Shown piece by piece: positions 1 through 10,921 of a DNA stretch of 64,000 nucleotides. How positions within the stretch are numbered: position 1 is the first letter of the stretch; each line of letters starts with the position of its first letter. The notes under the pieces are model-generated. The model was not told the DNA's origin. It worked only from the letters and a program-made list of their open reading frames with translations, and searched no databases. Both the position numbers and the translations under genes were made by a program. Source of the stretch: Arctopsyche grandis (taxonomy: Eukaryota; Arthropoda; Insecta; Trichoptera; Hydropsychidae); assembly GCF_051622035.1 (NCBI RefSeq), contig NC_135355.1:5022001-5086000 (forward strand), given 5' to 3'.

Positions 1-632
1 ACTTTGGCCGCCCCAGGAAAGTTTAAAAACGATGATCCTGTAGCAATTGTAAACTATCAAAGTTTCAACAATGGACTTGGACCTTATAATTTTGCGTAAG
101 TTTTCCTTTAATATAGTTCAAAATAATAAGATAACTTCTCAAAAAGTTCTCTTTATGATTGAAATCTGCTGTAATGAAAATTTTCATCATGTCAATCATC
201 ATTTTTTTAAAGAAAAAAACCCTATGTATATATTATTCAAAACATTAGAATTAGCAGAATTCACAGAGTGCAACAACCAGCCTTGAAAAACGAGTTTACG
301 GCAATAAAAGTCAAAACGTTTTACATAATAAATTCAGAAGAATGTTGAATCCTTTTGAATAATCTCGTGCACTAATCGATTAATTTTATTGTTACAAAAT
401 AGTTATAAAGTCTTACATTTTTATTGCTTACAGATTCGAAACGGCCGATGGAACAAAGAGGCAAGAGGAAGCCGTCCTAATCAATCCGAATGATCCAGAG
501 TCGGGATTGATCGTTCGAGGTTCTTATTCATACCCAGGAGAAGATGGAAATATCATAACAGTGACATACGAAGCTGACGAAAACGGTTATAGGGTCATCG
601 AGCCGGCACAGCAAGGAGGACGCAGAGGATAA
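1..632 (+). CDS. RR-type cuticle protein, 5' end outside window
   Basis: Structural protein of the chitin-containing cuticle, expected to be secreted and to bind chitin through the RR (chitin_bind_4) motif. Two exons are visible: 1-95 (open in frame 1) and 434-632, joined by a phase-2 intron with GTAAG donor and TTACAG acceptor. The splice joins ...GPYNFA to FETADGTKRQEE, the usual entry to the RR domain. The chitin-binding core follows: GSYSYPGEDG, then VTYEADENGYR, with the conserved aromatic residues and the A-D-E-N-G turn. The C-terminus is short and basic (QQGGRRG). Stop TAA is at 630-632, and a polyadenylation signal AATAAA lies at 689-694. The first coding exon and signal peptide lie upstream of the window, so 97 residues are visible. 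The domain spacing is that of the RR-1 class, usually found in soft cuticle. The family call is secure; stage and tissue cannot be read from the sequence. Confidence 0.9.
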
Positions 633-694
633 TTCGATCATTTATGCATTTCTCCCATATATTGTCAATTTTATATGTAAAAGCCAAAAATAAA

Positions 695-991
695 CTCGAT
701 TATATACAATATAATTCTTATTTCATTTTATGTACGGTCTAAAGTATGGCTAAACTCAATATCTTACAACCAATATTTTCAAACACTCAATACCAATTCC
801 AAAAACAAGATTTTTAAATAAAATTGAGAACCTCAAGAAATTTTGGAACAAAATCCTTCTTTCATTATTTATTCATATAAAAATTATATAATTACATTAC
901 ATATGTATGTTTTATACTACAACATATTGTGGGTTTCGTGTTTGCCCACTTGTTGACATCTCGTGAAATATTAATAATGGTGACTACTTTG
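695..991. other. AT-rich intergenic stretch, nothing recognised
   Basis: Follows the polyadenylation signal of the first cuticle gene. I see no ORF, repeat copy or splice-like structure before the (TA)n array. Confidence 0.6.
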
Positions 992-1160
<169 letters not shown>

Positions 1161-1263
1161 CTACAATTTACATTCAAACAGAAATGCAAACAATTACGAA
1201 ATTCCATACATGTCATGTGGGGTCAAAAAATTCACATCGAAATAAATGACTGTCTTTGCAAAT

Positions 1264-2260
1264 TGTGACTGAATAAGTATTTATTTATTTACGAGTATTT
1301 ATTGAAAAGTCAACAGGACTCAGATGCAGAAATTCAATAATAAAAATAAAAAATAAATATAACAAAATAACATGTGAGCCCAGTTATAGAATTTTACAAA
1401 ATACATAATGTTATATATCTAGTACATATAGACAAACAAATGAGAAAGAAAATAATAAAAACTTAAATATAACTAAATAGGACAATGCATAATTAAACAA
1501 AAAATGATATAATATAATTGGATAAACATAAAGTGATATAATATAATTAGACAATGAATATATGTACATACATATAATAGAAATAGAAATAGAAATGGAT
1601 CAATCAGTCAAGACTCTCCTGATGGCAGTCCTGAATTGATATAAAGAAATACCGAATAGATCAACCTCATTCAGCTCCCCTTTAAGCATACGATAAACAC
1701 GCTGTATATGGGAATATTTTATTGAATTGGTTTTGAAAGGATTCAGTGAAAAGAGTGCAACGTGTCTAGAATCGGTCTCCGTGACGAGCCAGAACGTTAA
1801 ACTACAGAAAACACAAATATCGGAAGGCAAAGATCGAAAATCGAAAGATCTTAAGTCGAAAGATCAAAAAAAAAAGGGTGCATGGTAAACGGTACATACT
1901 CACTTAATTTGCGCGAGCAGGATACAACAGGAACAAGAGGAACAGGCTTTTCCTCCCGTATTAATGTGCGCGCGCAGAATACGGGAGGAAAAGCCTGTCC
2001 CTCTTGTTCCTGTTGTATCCTGCTTGCGCAAACTAAGTGAGTATGTACGTGAGTATGTACCGTTTACCATGCACCATTTTTTTTTATCTTTCGACTTAAG
2101 ATCTTTCGATTTTCGATCTTTGCCTTCCGATATTTGTGTTTTCTGTAATTTAACATTCTGACTCGTCACGTAGACCCGTCTAGAATACCTAACTGGGATC
2201 CTGAAACCAACCTTACTCAGTAAATCAGAACAATCAAGGAAACTATTTAGGAGCTATTGA
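1264..2260 (-). mobile_element. Jockey-like LINE 3' fragment, split by a foldback element
   Basis: Read on the minus strand, the sequence encodes the C-terminal end of a non-LTR retrotransposon reverse-transcriptase ORF: NSFLDCSDLL and FRIPV, then, after the inserted foldback element, VALFSLNPFKTNS, QRVYRMLKGELNEVDLF and RRVLTD followed by a stop at about 1600. The same peptide path runs uninterrupted in the copy at 17338-18220 (VALFSLDPFNTNS, RVYRMFNGELNEVDLF, RILTD), which shows what was split. The 3'UTR ends in an A/T-rich tail near 1264. The element is 5'-truncated near 2260. Family placement (jockey-like) is from general resemblance of this C-terminal region and is less certain than the fact that it is a LINE. 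Confidence 0.75.
1773..2178. mobile_element. Foldback (long inverted-repeat) element, copy 1
   Basis: A 406-bp near-perfect palindrome. The left arm starts CGGTCTCCGTGACGAG; the right arm ends in the complement of CGGGTCTACGTGACGAG. The arms meet near 1965 around CCCGTATTAATGTGCGCGCG. It is flanked by an 8-bp direct repeat TCTAGAAT (1765-1772 and 2179-2186), a target-site duplication inside the LINE it interrupts. It encodes nothing convincing: open frames read the same palindrome from either side. Long terminal inverted repeats with 8-bp duplications would fit a non-autonomous Mutator-like or other cut-and-paste element; no transposase for it is visible here. Confidence 0.9.
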
Positions 2261-2489
2261 CATAATTGTATTGACATTAGATAATTTTTTTTTATTTGAA
2301 TGAAACAAAATTGCATCTTCATTCACATTTATTTATTATCAAATTACATACATATGTATACAGTACATTACAAAAAAAAACACACACGTACAAAAAATTA
2401 TTCAATAAAAACGAAATCAATGAGTCAAAGTGATCAAGTATAGATTACATAGTTAGAGAGTGCGCAAAAAATTTGTAAGACAAATAGTC

Positions 2490-5400
2490 CTATGCAAATT
2501 TCGGAATATGCGCACCCTGTGGCCGGAATCCGTTGGCGTCTGCCACGTAATTTACGGCGTAAGTTACGCCATCAGGCCCCACGTAGCTGTATGAACCCGT
2601 CACCACGTAAGATTCTTTATCAGTGTCAGGGTTATAAATCTGCGCTTGCTCGTTTTGCTTAATGCCATCGGACGTTTCGAATCTGAAAATTATCAACGAA
2701 TTAAAAAATATATACACGTATTGTCTCGTGTGATCCTTGTCATATTTTATATGTACATATACATATAAGCAGTGGTGTAGTGCTAAATAAAAAAGAATCA
2801 GGTCGGTGTTTAATTTTTACGACCCCCCCCCCTGCTTTTTTCCTTACTAAAAAAAGTTGTATGCTAATATTGGTAGTTTAAATATTTATAAAAAAAATCA
2901 AATAATAATAAACAAATATTCTTACTCGTTGAAATTATGATGCATTTTTTTTATATTGTATTAAAAATTCCACAATGCATCCTCTTCAATATCTTTGATT
3001 TTGCAAAACCCGTGTTTGTGTGTCAACAGCAACATTTGCTTTTAGCAATGCTAAAACCATGTACATACATACATACATATGTATACATACGGGTCTACGT
3101 GACGAGCCAGAATGTTAAATTACAGAATACACAAATACCGGAAGGCAAAGATCGAAAATCGAAAGATCTTAAGTCGAAAGATCAAAAAAAAGGGTGCATG
3201 GTAAACGGTACATACTCACGTACATACTCACTTAATTTGCGCGAGCAGGGTACAACAGGAACAAGAGAAACAGGCTTTTCCTCCCGTATTAATGTGCGCG
3301 CGCAGAATACGGGAGTATGTACCGGTTACCATGCACCATTTTTTTTTGATCTTTCGACTTAAGATCTTTCGATTTTCGATCTTTGCCTTCCAATATTTGA
3401 GTTTTTTGTAATTTAACATTCTGTCTCGTCACGTAGACCCGTATACATACATATGTCAAAAAACTATCAAACTTTAACATGCGAATTTAAAGATGACTAT
3501 TCATTTAAGCCGAGTTCCCTCATTGTATCTATCCTCAAGTGCGTATGGTCAATAGTTTGAAGAATGTTTTCTTTCGAAGTTTTGAGTGGTTTTAGAAAAA
3601 AAAGCCATTAAATTTCATTAAACATCTTTTAAGTTTTGAATGTTCTCAGATAACTATTCGATTGTGGTCATCGAGTGTTAGAACGAGAGTCTGCTCACAA
3701 TATTTGGAATACAACATTTTATATGAAATTTTAGTCAATTTTTTTTAATTGTACTCGAAAAACAATGTTCATATCAATTTAAGTGCCAGGGCGGCGACCT
3801 GGCCCGACTACACCACTGCATATATGACGTTCAATTCACGATTCAAAAAGTCTTCGGTGATAAATAATAGAAGATTATTGGCATTGAATTTATATATGTA
3901 AGTCTCATTTGAATATTTTCATCGTAAAGACAATTTAAATTATATATTTCAAACCATCATAATTTTGCCGTAAACGATGACATGATGTTTCTTTCTTTGT
4001 TTTTCAATTGTCTATTAAAAAAAAAGTAAAGTCTTCATTCCTCTTTTGACATTAAAGACGACTATTTGTAATGGTACAAACTTTTATTGAAGGAAACGTT
4101 TATACGAAAAATTGCCGCCTTTAAAATCGTTATAAATTCAAGACTACCTCTTGCAATTCAAGATACAAATGACTTTAATTACAACAAGAATGGTGCTTTG
4201 TATCGACATTAATTTGTTGATTTGTATGTATGATGTATGTACAGTCAGTTTACAGTATTGCATCAAAGTTATGCGAAAAATATACGAAATTTTGTATTAA
4301 GTCCCATTGAAGGTCAAAAAATAAAACTACATATTAATAGTGAATTAAATAATTCTTTGTAAAAAAGCAAGTTTGGTTTTTTTTAATTTCAGCAAAAAGA
4401 TACTTAATTAGTTGAACATTTAAGCAAAATTCCGAATGTAGAAGTTCATTCTAGATTTTCACGAATGGCGGTAAACGATAAACGGGCACGAACTTATGCT
4501 GTCATCTAATTCATTTTTTTTATTCAATCAATCAAACACTCGTCTTATATATCGCTCCAATGTGATGAGTGTACTATACAGATCAAGAAATATCAATTAT
4601 AAATACCTAATTATTATATATTTTACTTGAAATACGACATATATGGTCAAAAATTGTACCTATACAGAAGCATTGTAAGCATTATACATTTAACATTACA
4701 AGGCAAGTACGATCAATATCCACAGACATATTTATGGAAAAATTTGCAGCGTTTATACAAAACAGCGAAAGATTGAAATGCTGAATGACTTGAAATTTTG
4801 CGAGATGCCAATTTGTAGGAACCGTTTCAATGAAAATCAGATAAATCGGAACACTGGCAAATACGATCAGCAACCAGTAGGAATCGAACCCGTGACCACT
4901 TTGTTTGAAAGCATTATATGCCAACCACTAGTCCATGCTCCTGGTAATGTATATAATCTATATAACCAGCAGCATAGATCAATGGTTAGCACGGAATGCT
5001 TTCAATTTTGTTGTCACGGATTCTATCCCGTATGCTGCTGGCCAGACCTTAGATACGTGACTCCAAAATCGGTCATTTCTTATTTAAAGTTTGACGGTTT
5101 ATTCGATTTCATTAAAACGGTTCCAACAAATTGGAAACTCTTGTCCTATCTCGCAAAAATTTACAATTTTTGGCCATATATGTCGTGTTTAATGTAAAAT
5201 AAAAATGAGTTATTAATTCATTATAATAATTTATAAATAATTTATACAGGTATAAACTCATGGCTTTGGAGCAATCTGCTAGACGAATGTGCATGATTGA
5301 TTGAATAAAAAAAAATGTGTTACATATCAATACTCGCGATCCAGCTGACCTTATCAACAGACTGACACAACTGGACAGGAAAAGTAGGAGAGTAGGATTA

Positions 5401-7232
5401 AAAATTAACGTAGATAAAACCAGACTAATGTTCGATAGCCATTGCATGCATTATATGATAAAATAGTAGAATTTAATGCTACTTAAAATCCAATGCACTC
5501 AAAGAAGTATGGAATTTTGTATGCTTGGCATAAGACAGAAAGTGGATTACATGGGTGAGAAGTATGACAAGGTTATGTTAGGTTAGGTTAGTTTAGGTGG
5601 ATAGAGTGAAAAGATTTAAATGGCAATGGGCGGACAACGTGGCTAGAAGAATGGACAAAAAAAGTGCTAGAATGGTACCCGAGATAATTCAAAATGGTAA
5701 AAGGCAGACCACAGGGAATATGGGTACACTAAATTAAGAAAATACGTGAAGTGAGATGGATGAGAGTCGCGATACGAATGGAAGCATGTTGGAGGGGCCT
5801 AATACAGCACTGGATGGTGAATGTCTGTAGATGGTGACATATCAATAATAAAATATACATATGAATAAAAATTTAGATCGTCTTATTTGATTAAAACAAC
5901 CGTAAATAAATTTTTCGTCTATTAACTTGATTTAACTGCAAATTCTCAGTATCTACATACATACATACATAGGTACGCGCGTCCTTAAATCGTGATTGCA
6001 AATATTTCGTAATGAACCATAATAATAATACTCACAATGGTATACATATTTATTTCAAAAAGGTCAAGTATTTCAATGTGTCGGTTTAAATTTGACCGAA
6101 TGTGACCTCCGAGTGTGTTCGACCGCAAAAGATGAATTCGATCGATGATATTTAACAAAGCATTCACAAGCAATTATAGTCATTGTAATGTATTTAAATT
6201 AGCTATTGATGTTTATATTTAACGATCACTTACGCATATGTATAATTTCCCAGACCGTCGTTGACGTTGTGATATTTTAAAATTGCAACAGGTTGTTTTG
6301 ATGCTGGAGCGGCCGTTACGACGAAAATGATGGACAGTGCAATGAGAACCTGTACAAAACAATGTTTATATATTATTCTAAAAATATAAATAAATTTTTA
6401 ACCACTCATTGATTATAGTTGGTCAGCAACTTTTGAATTTAACCAGATAAATTATTTTTCAAATATATATGTAGGTACATATGTACATATACATTTTAAT
6501 TTTAATATTAGTAATTTTGGCTCAAATATATTTTTGACTTTCAAAATTTGTTAGATAATTAATTATAAGTTTTTCAAATCAATAAAAAATCACAATCAAT
6601 AGAAAAAGCATGTGACTTTCGATTACAATACTCATTTTTGCCACAGCAATACTATATTTTGAGTTAAAGACTGTAAAAGCCAAAAATATATACAGAGTAA
6701 TTTTTGCTCAAAAATATTTTTGACTTTCAAAATTCGTTAGATAATTAATTATAAGTTTTTTAAAGCAAAAGAAAATCACAATCGATATAAAAAGCATGTG
6801 ACTTTCGATTACAATACTGACATTTGCCACAGCAATACTATATTTTGAGTTAAAGACTGTAAAAGCCAAAAATATATACAGAGTAATTTTTGCTCAAAAA
6901 TATTTTTGACTTTCAAAATTCGTTAGATAATTAATTATAAGTTTTTTAAAGCAATAGAAAATCACAATCGATATAAAAAGCATGTGACTTTCGATTACAA
7001 TACTGACATTTGCCACAGCAATACTATATTTTGAGTTAAAGCCTGCAAAAGTCAAAAATATGCGAAAACTATAGCGTTTTTATACAAAATCGAGAACAGA
7101 CCAATAGAAATCATTGAAATATTCGCATTTATTGGGTAAAATTTAGTAAAAATTGATTAGTCTCAGTGTTATTTACGTTACTGAGTTAAATAAAGGCATT
7201 TTTGAAACGAAAAATATACGTACAATCTTCAT
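2490..7232 (-). CDS. RR-1 cuticle protein, three exons
   Basis: Secreted chitin-binding cuticle protein. Coding exons on the minus strand: 7224-7232 (Met-Lys-Ile, donor GTACGT), 6234-6349 and 2490-2682. They join to 105 residues with phases 0 and 2, matching its neighbours. The signal peptide is MKIVLIALSIIFVVTA, followed by APASKQPVAIL and the spacer NVNDGLGNYTYA. The chitin-binding exon begins FETSDGIKQNEQ and holds GSYSYVGPDG, VNYVADANGFRPQGAHIP and stop TAG at 2490-2492. Exons 2 and 3 are certain from splice sites and domain. The 9-bp first exon is my best choice because it completes the signal peptide in frame, but I see no clear TATA box above it. The second intron (about 3.5 kb) holds a foldback element, two SINEs and an RTE relic; the first holds three 186-bp repeats. 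Confidence 0.85.
3090..3441. mobile_element. Foldback element, copy 2
   Basis: A 352-bp element in intron 2 of the minus-strand cuticle gene. Both ends are CGGGTCTACGTGACGAG in inverted orientation, and an 8-bp duplication TATACATA flanks it (3082-3089 and 3442-3449). The right arm is shortened near the centre relative to copy 1. Confidence 0.9.
3450..4770. other. Intronic AT-rich sequence, nothing recognised
   Basis: Lies within intron 2 of the minus-strand cuticle gene. I found no exon, repeat family member or coding frame of note. Confidence 0.5.
4775..4945 (-). mobile_element. tRNA-headed SINE, 3'-truncated
   Basis: On the minus strand it reads a tRNA-like head (ACCAGGAGCATGGACTAGTG as box-A region, GGGTTCGATTCC as box B), then central-domain pieces shared with the other SINEs (a CCAGTGTTCC/TTTCATTGAAACGGTTCC stretch). 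It is truncated before the 3' hairpin and lies head-to-head with the next SINE. Confidence 0.7.
4962..5205 (+). mobile_element. tRNA-headed SINE
   Basis: Starts CCAGCAGCATAGATCAATGG with a degenerate B box (GGATTCTATCC), then the central domain GTGACTCCAAAATCGGTC and GATTTCATTAAAACGGTTCC. It ends near AATAAAAATGAG. The head-to-head spacing from the minus-strand copy is about 16 bp. Confidence 0.7.
5337..5838 (+). mobile_element. Degenerate RTE-type LINE 3' relic
   Basis: Collinear with the 3' part of the copy at 40851-42941: CTGACACAACTGGACAGG, then AATCCAATGCACTCAAAGAA, GGCAATGGGCGGACAACGTG and GTACCCGAGA, with several internal deletions and stops. A short insertion near 5575-5600 contains TTAGGTTAGGTTAG. 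It is not functional. Confidence 0.85.
6511..7068. repeat. Three tandem copies of a 186-bp repeat
   Basis: Units begin GTAATTTT(T/G)GCTCAAA at 6511, 6697 and 6883, so the period is exactly 186 bp. Units 2 and 3 are almost identical; unit 1 is more diverged. Hallmarks are TTCGTTAGATAATTAATTAT and CATGTGACTTTCGATTACA. The array sits in intron 1 of the minus-strand cuticle gene. Diverged copies in inverted orientation recur in an intron of the gene at 21158. Confidence 0.95.
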
Positions 7233-8645
7233 TTTGAATGTTTAAAGATGATTACGCACAGGTCAAATGTTTTAACAAGACTGGATCATCTTTGAACCAC
7301 AAAATCTTTTAAATACTAAAAATTTCGGTATGTATTGTTAAGTGTCAATTTTTTTGCTTATTATTTATTGCTTGCATTTGCATTTAAAAATTCTATTCCT
7401 TTTTTTTGCAATCAAAATATCAACACATTATCCTCTGAATAATTTGTTTTATAAATATACAATTTAACTGGATTAAAGGCGTGTTTTTTAACGAATAATA
7501 AATGGGCACATAAAATTTTGTTAATTTTAGCAAAACAATTAATTAAAACTAATATTGCGAACCTCGTTTTTATGGAGTCGTTAGACGGTGCGGTACGCCT
7601 GTCCAAAAATATATGTACCACTTAAAAGTTATGTAGATTTTAACGTGTTAACCTTCCAGATTTTCCTCGAATCATTTAAATTAAATTCGAATTAAACACG
7701 GTGCTCTCTTCCGGATGATTTATCGTTGATTTTTTTTAATCAAATGTTGCATTGACGACAAACGTATGTAAAGTGACGCGGAATTACTGATTTATTAAAT
7801 TTTTTCTGTCAAAATATTTCGTCTCCGGATATTTTTTGGTAGCCGAATGTAGCGACAATTTATCTTATTTAATGTCAAAAACTACGTGACGGGAAAATTA
7901 TATTAAATAACACATACTGTGAGACTTTTCTTCGTAAATTCAATAAAACATACCATAAATACACAAATTTTATTTGTATCACAATAAATTCAAAAAGATT
8001 ATGTTTGTAAATTTAAATTGTAGTTTATATTATATTTACATACTCGTGAATATATTTAGATTTTTTAAGATAAAATGTGACTATTACATTTTATAATCGC
8101 CATCTGTTTAAAATAAACACTTTTAAACAGCAAATCTAAGAATAAACTGATATCGAGGTCCAAATGTTCGTCAACACGTCATACCGGTTTCGGATTCAAA
8201 TTTTCAATTTCTAAATTACGTATTGTAATCATCAAGTGCTATGCTGCAATATAAACGAATCAATTTAATTACGCACTCGGTCATTGCACGAAACACTTTT
8301 CGTTTATTTTGTAGTTTTTTTTAATCTTCTTCTCAATATTATGCAACATCAGTGAACGCTGATTTAACCCGGCTCTCATCATTTGTGTCATCGGAAACGC
8401 TCGAGGCGGAAAGAGCAACAAAAAAATCAATTTCCCATACGAGAGTCAATGTCCACTAATTACTTGTCCGATTTTGATTGAAACTGATTAATTAATCATG
8501 TCGAAGATCTGTAATTGAAATACTCGTATGAAATACTAATGCACTCTTAAAGAAAGAGATAGTCCATATAATTTTGCCGAAAAAAAGTTTTTTTTTTATT
8601 TAGTTTAGCTCTCGCATAGCAATATTACTATTATTAATTACTTAC
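7233..8645. other. Intergenic AT-rich sequence upstream of the minus-strand cuticle gene
   Basis: Expected to hold the promoter of the gene ending at 7232, but I see no convincing TATA box or initiator at the right distance. No coding frame or repeat family is recognised. Confidence 0.4.
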
Positions 8646-8650
8646 TTACA

Positions 8651-8870
8651 TATATATTATACTAGTGGCTTTACCCGGCTTCGCTCGGTATTTGTAATAT
8701 AAACAGCTTAAACATGGCTAATCCAATAGTAAACATTTCATTAAATTTATTTGAATAGTTTTATTTTATTTAAATTTATTTGACTATTCATTTGTTTGAT
8801 GACGTCACGGGTTTTACGAACCAAACAAACATACAGTCTTTTGAAATTACATATATATTAGATTATTGTT
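8651..8870. repeat. Possible short interspersed element with CCCGGCTTCGCTCGG core
   Basis: A GC-rich core, TGGCTTTACCCGGCTTCGCT, stands out in AT-rich DNA. It is followed by a segment ending near TTACATATATATTAGAT, which mirrors the TACATATATATTATACTAG at its start. Resembles dispersed insect repeats known to carry this core, but only one copy is in the window. Confidence 0.35.
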
Positions 8871-9193
8871 GAATTGATGACTTTCTTACTTTTTTCTTAT
8901 GATCCCGTTGAGAACCATAAAGAAAAAAATTGCTAATTCTTATGATGCTCACAAATCAAATGTTCAAAAGCAAAAATAAAAAAAATAAACAAGTTTGAAA
9001 ATTTCATATTTGCAATAAATTGTAAGCTTAAGTTTACATACTTATATATTAGTTCCAGGTTTAAGCACAACTGATGAATCTATGTACTTTTAAATTAATC
9101 AAAGAACATACATATATTAACACAAGAAAGTATACTTTTTGTTATTCAAAGTTGTTAAATATATTATAATAATTCAATGTATGCATTAAAAAT

Positions 9194-9265
9194 GGGTCTA
9201 CGTTACGAGCCAGAATGTTAAATTACAGAAAACACAAATATCGGAAGGCAAAGATCGAAAATCGA
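9194..9265 (+). mobile_element. Foldback element, terminal fragment
   Basis: About 72 bp of the left terminus (GGGTCTACGTTACGAGCC ... GATCGAAAATCGA), then an abrupt switch to the repeat at 9266. Confidence 0.75.
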
Positions 9266-9441
9266 CTGAGATAATTATAGTTTTTATAGCTTGTAATAAT
9301 GTAAAAGCGATAATATTAACAACTGAGAAATTCAATGACACAGGCAAAGTTAATAATATGTAGATATGTTATGAAGTTGGGAAAATTCTCTTTTTTTGTA
9401 TATACATAACTTCCATACATTAATTAATATATGATATTTAG
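9266..9441 (+). repeat. Dispersed repeat, also at 17024-17195
   Basis: Begins CTGAGATAATTATAG and runs through AATGACACAGGCAAAG and ACATAACTTCCATACATT. About 170 bp are nearly identical to 17024-17195. Both copies are followed at once by a foldback left end, so the foldback was inserted in this sequence before it was duplicated. Confidence 0.85.
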
Positions 9442-9673
9442 CGGTCTCTGTGACGAGACATAATGTTAAATGACAGAAAACGCAAATATCGGAAGGCAAA
9501 GATCGAAAATCGAAAGATCTTAAGTCGAAAGATCAAAAAAAAAGGGTGCATGGTAAACGGTACATACTCACGTACGTACTCACTTAATTTGCGCGAGCAG
9601 GGTACAACAGGAACAAGAGGAACAGGCTTTTCCTCCCGTATTCTGCGCGCGCACATTAATACGGGAAGAAAAG
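9442..9673 (+). mobile_element. Foldback element, left half only
   Basis: Begins CGGTCTCTGTGACGAGAC after ATATTTAG (9434-9441) and runs just past the palindrome centre, ending near ACGGGAAGAAAAG. The right arm is missing. The flank ATATTTAG equals the right-hand duplication of the copy at 17196-18504, consistent with both deriving from one insertion. Confidence 0.85.
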
Positions 9674-9936
9674 TATTTGGTTAGCATCGAACTCTCTCAA
9701 ATATACGTTTTGGAAACTGTTCTCCATCCAACGATACTATTTTCAAGTTAATCTGCTATAATCATAGATATCTACATAAATTTAAAAAATGAACATAAAA
9801 TGGATTTATGTAAGTAGAAAGTAGTTGATATTTAGATAAAACCCAAAAATTTGACTAGCAGAAAATTGAATTATTATTATGTTAATTATTTAATCAGAAA
9901 ATGACTATCAGAAAGTCTATACAACTATGGAATATG

Positions 9937-10066
<130 letters not shown>

Positions 10067-10428
10067 AGGAATTTCATGTCAATTTTAAACCATAAATATA
10101 AATAAAAAGACGCAAGACGCGCACAGAGACAAACAGACACAAAAACGCGCGCTTTGAGACACAACGTAACGTAAAGTAACGACCTTACTGATGCTGAGAT
10201 TTGTTGTGTTGAATCTTGGAACATTGAGGCTGGAGAAAGAAAAAATATAGACATCTTTGATATTTAGTACTGGAGATATATCTTGAGAGTTTTATAGACA
10301 GCCAGGAGAACTAATGAGGAAGCTAAGATCACCAATTGACTGTCATCAATTTGTCTTAAAATAATCTTCAGCCTCCTCGGACATTTTTATTTTGTTTTTA
10401 TTTTACATGGATATGTACATATGTATAT

Positions 10429-10490
10429 ACCAGAAAGGCCACAGGTAAACCCCAATGCGCCTTCCTAGTAAATTAATTGTAAACATTGTG
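10429..10490 (-). mobile_element. SINE 3' hairpin fragment
   Basis: On the minus strand it reads TAGGAAGGCGCATTGGGG ... GGCCTTTCTGGTAT, the terminal hairpin of the local SINE family; the body is missing. Confidence 0.7.
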
Positions 10491-10550
10491 GCATTTTTAT
10501 TACATAAAGGCTGTATTTCGAGAGGCTGAGGAACACGAAATTAAAAATTA

Positions 10551-10741
10551 ACAATAAATTAATTAATCCATAGAAACTTAATTAATTAATTACTCCATAG
10601 AGACTTAATTAATTAATTACTCCATAGATACTTAATTAATGAATTAATCCATATAGACTTAATTAATTAGTCCATATATGTATGTATACTTAATTAATTA
10701 AGTAATTATTACATAGAGACTACATTCTTTAATCCATAGAG

Positions 10742-10813
<72 letters not shown>

Positions 10814-10871
10814 CTTAATTAATTATTTAAATAATTAATCCATACAGACTTAATTAATTAATCCATAGGTA
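10551..10871. repeat. AT-rich minisatellite with embedded (TA)n
   Basis: Irregular tandem units of roughly 30-37 bp built on ACTTAATTAATTAAT followed by (T/C)CCATAGAG. A (TA)n run (10744-10806) interrupts them. The CCATAGA(GA) part resembles a segment of the neighbouring SINE 3' region, which may have seeded the array. Confidence 0.85.
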
Positions 10872-10921
10872 AATTTATCGATTTAAACTTATTATTCATA
10901 CATATTTTTACACATACATAT

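Noticed and set aside
1900-2169. Open frames inside foldback elements (similar ones at 3228, 9438, 18288, 31907, 32107)
   Set aside because: The same residues recur on both strands because the element is a palindrome; no start context, no conservation beyond the DNA repeat.
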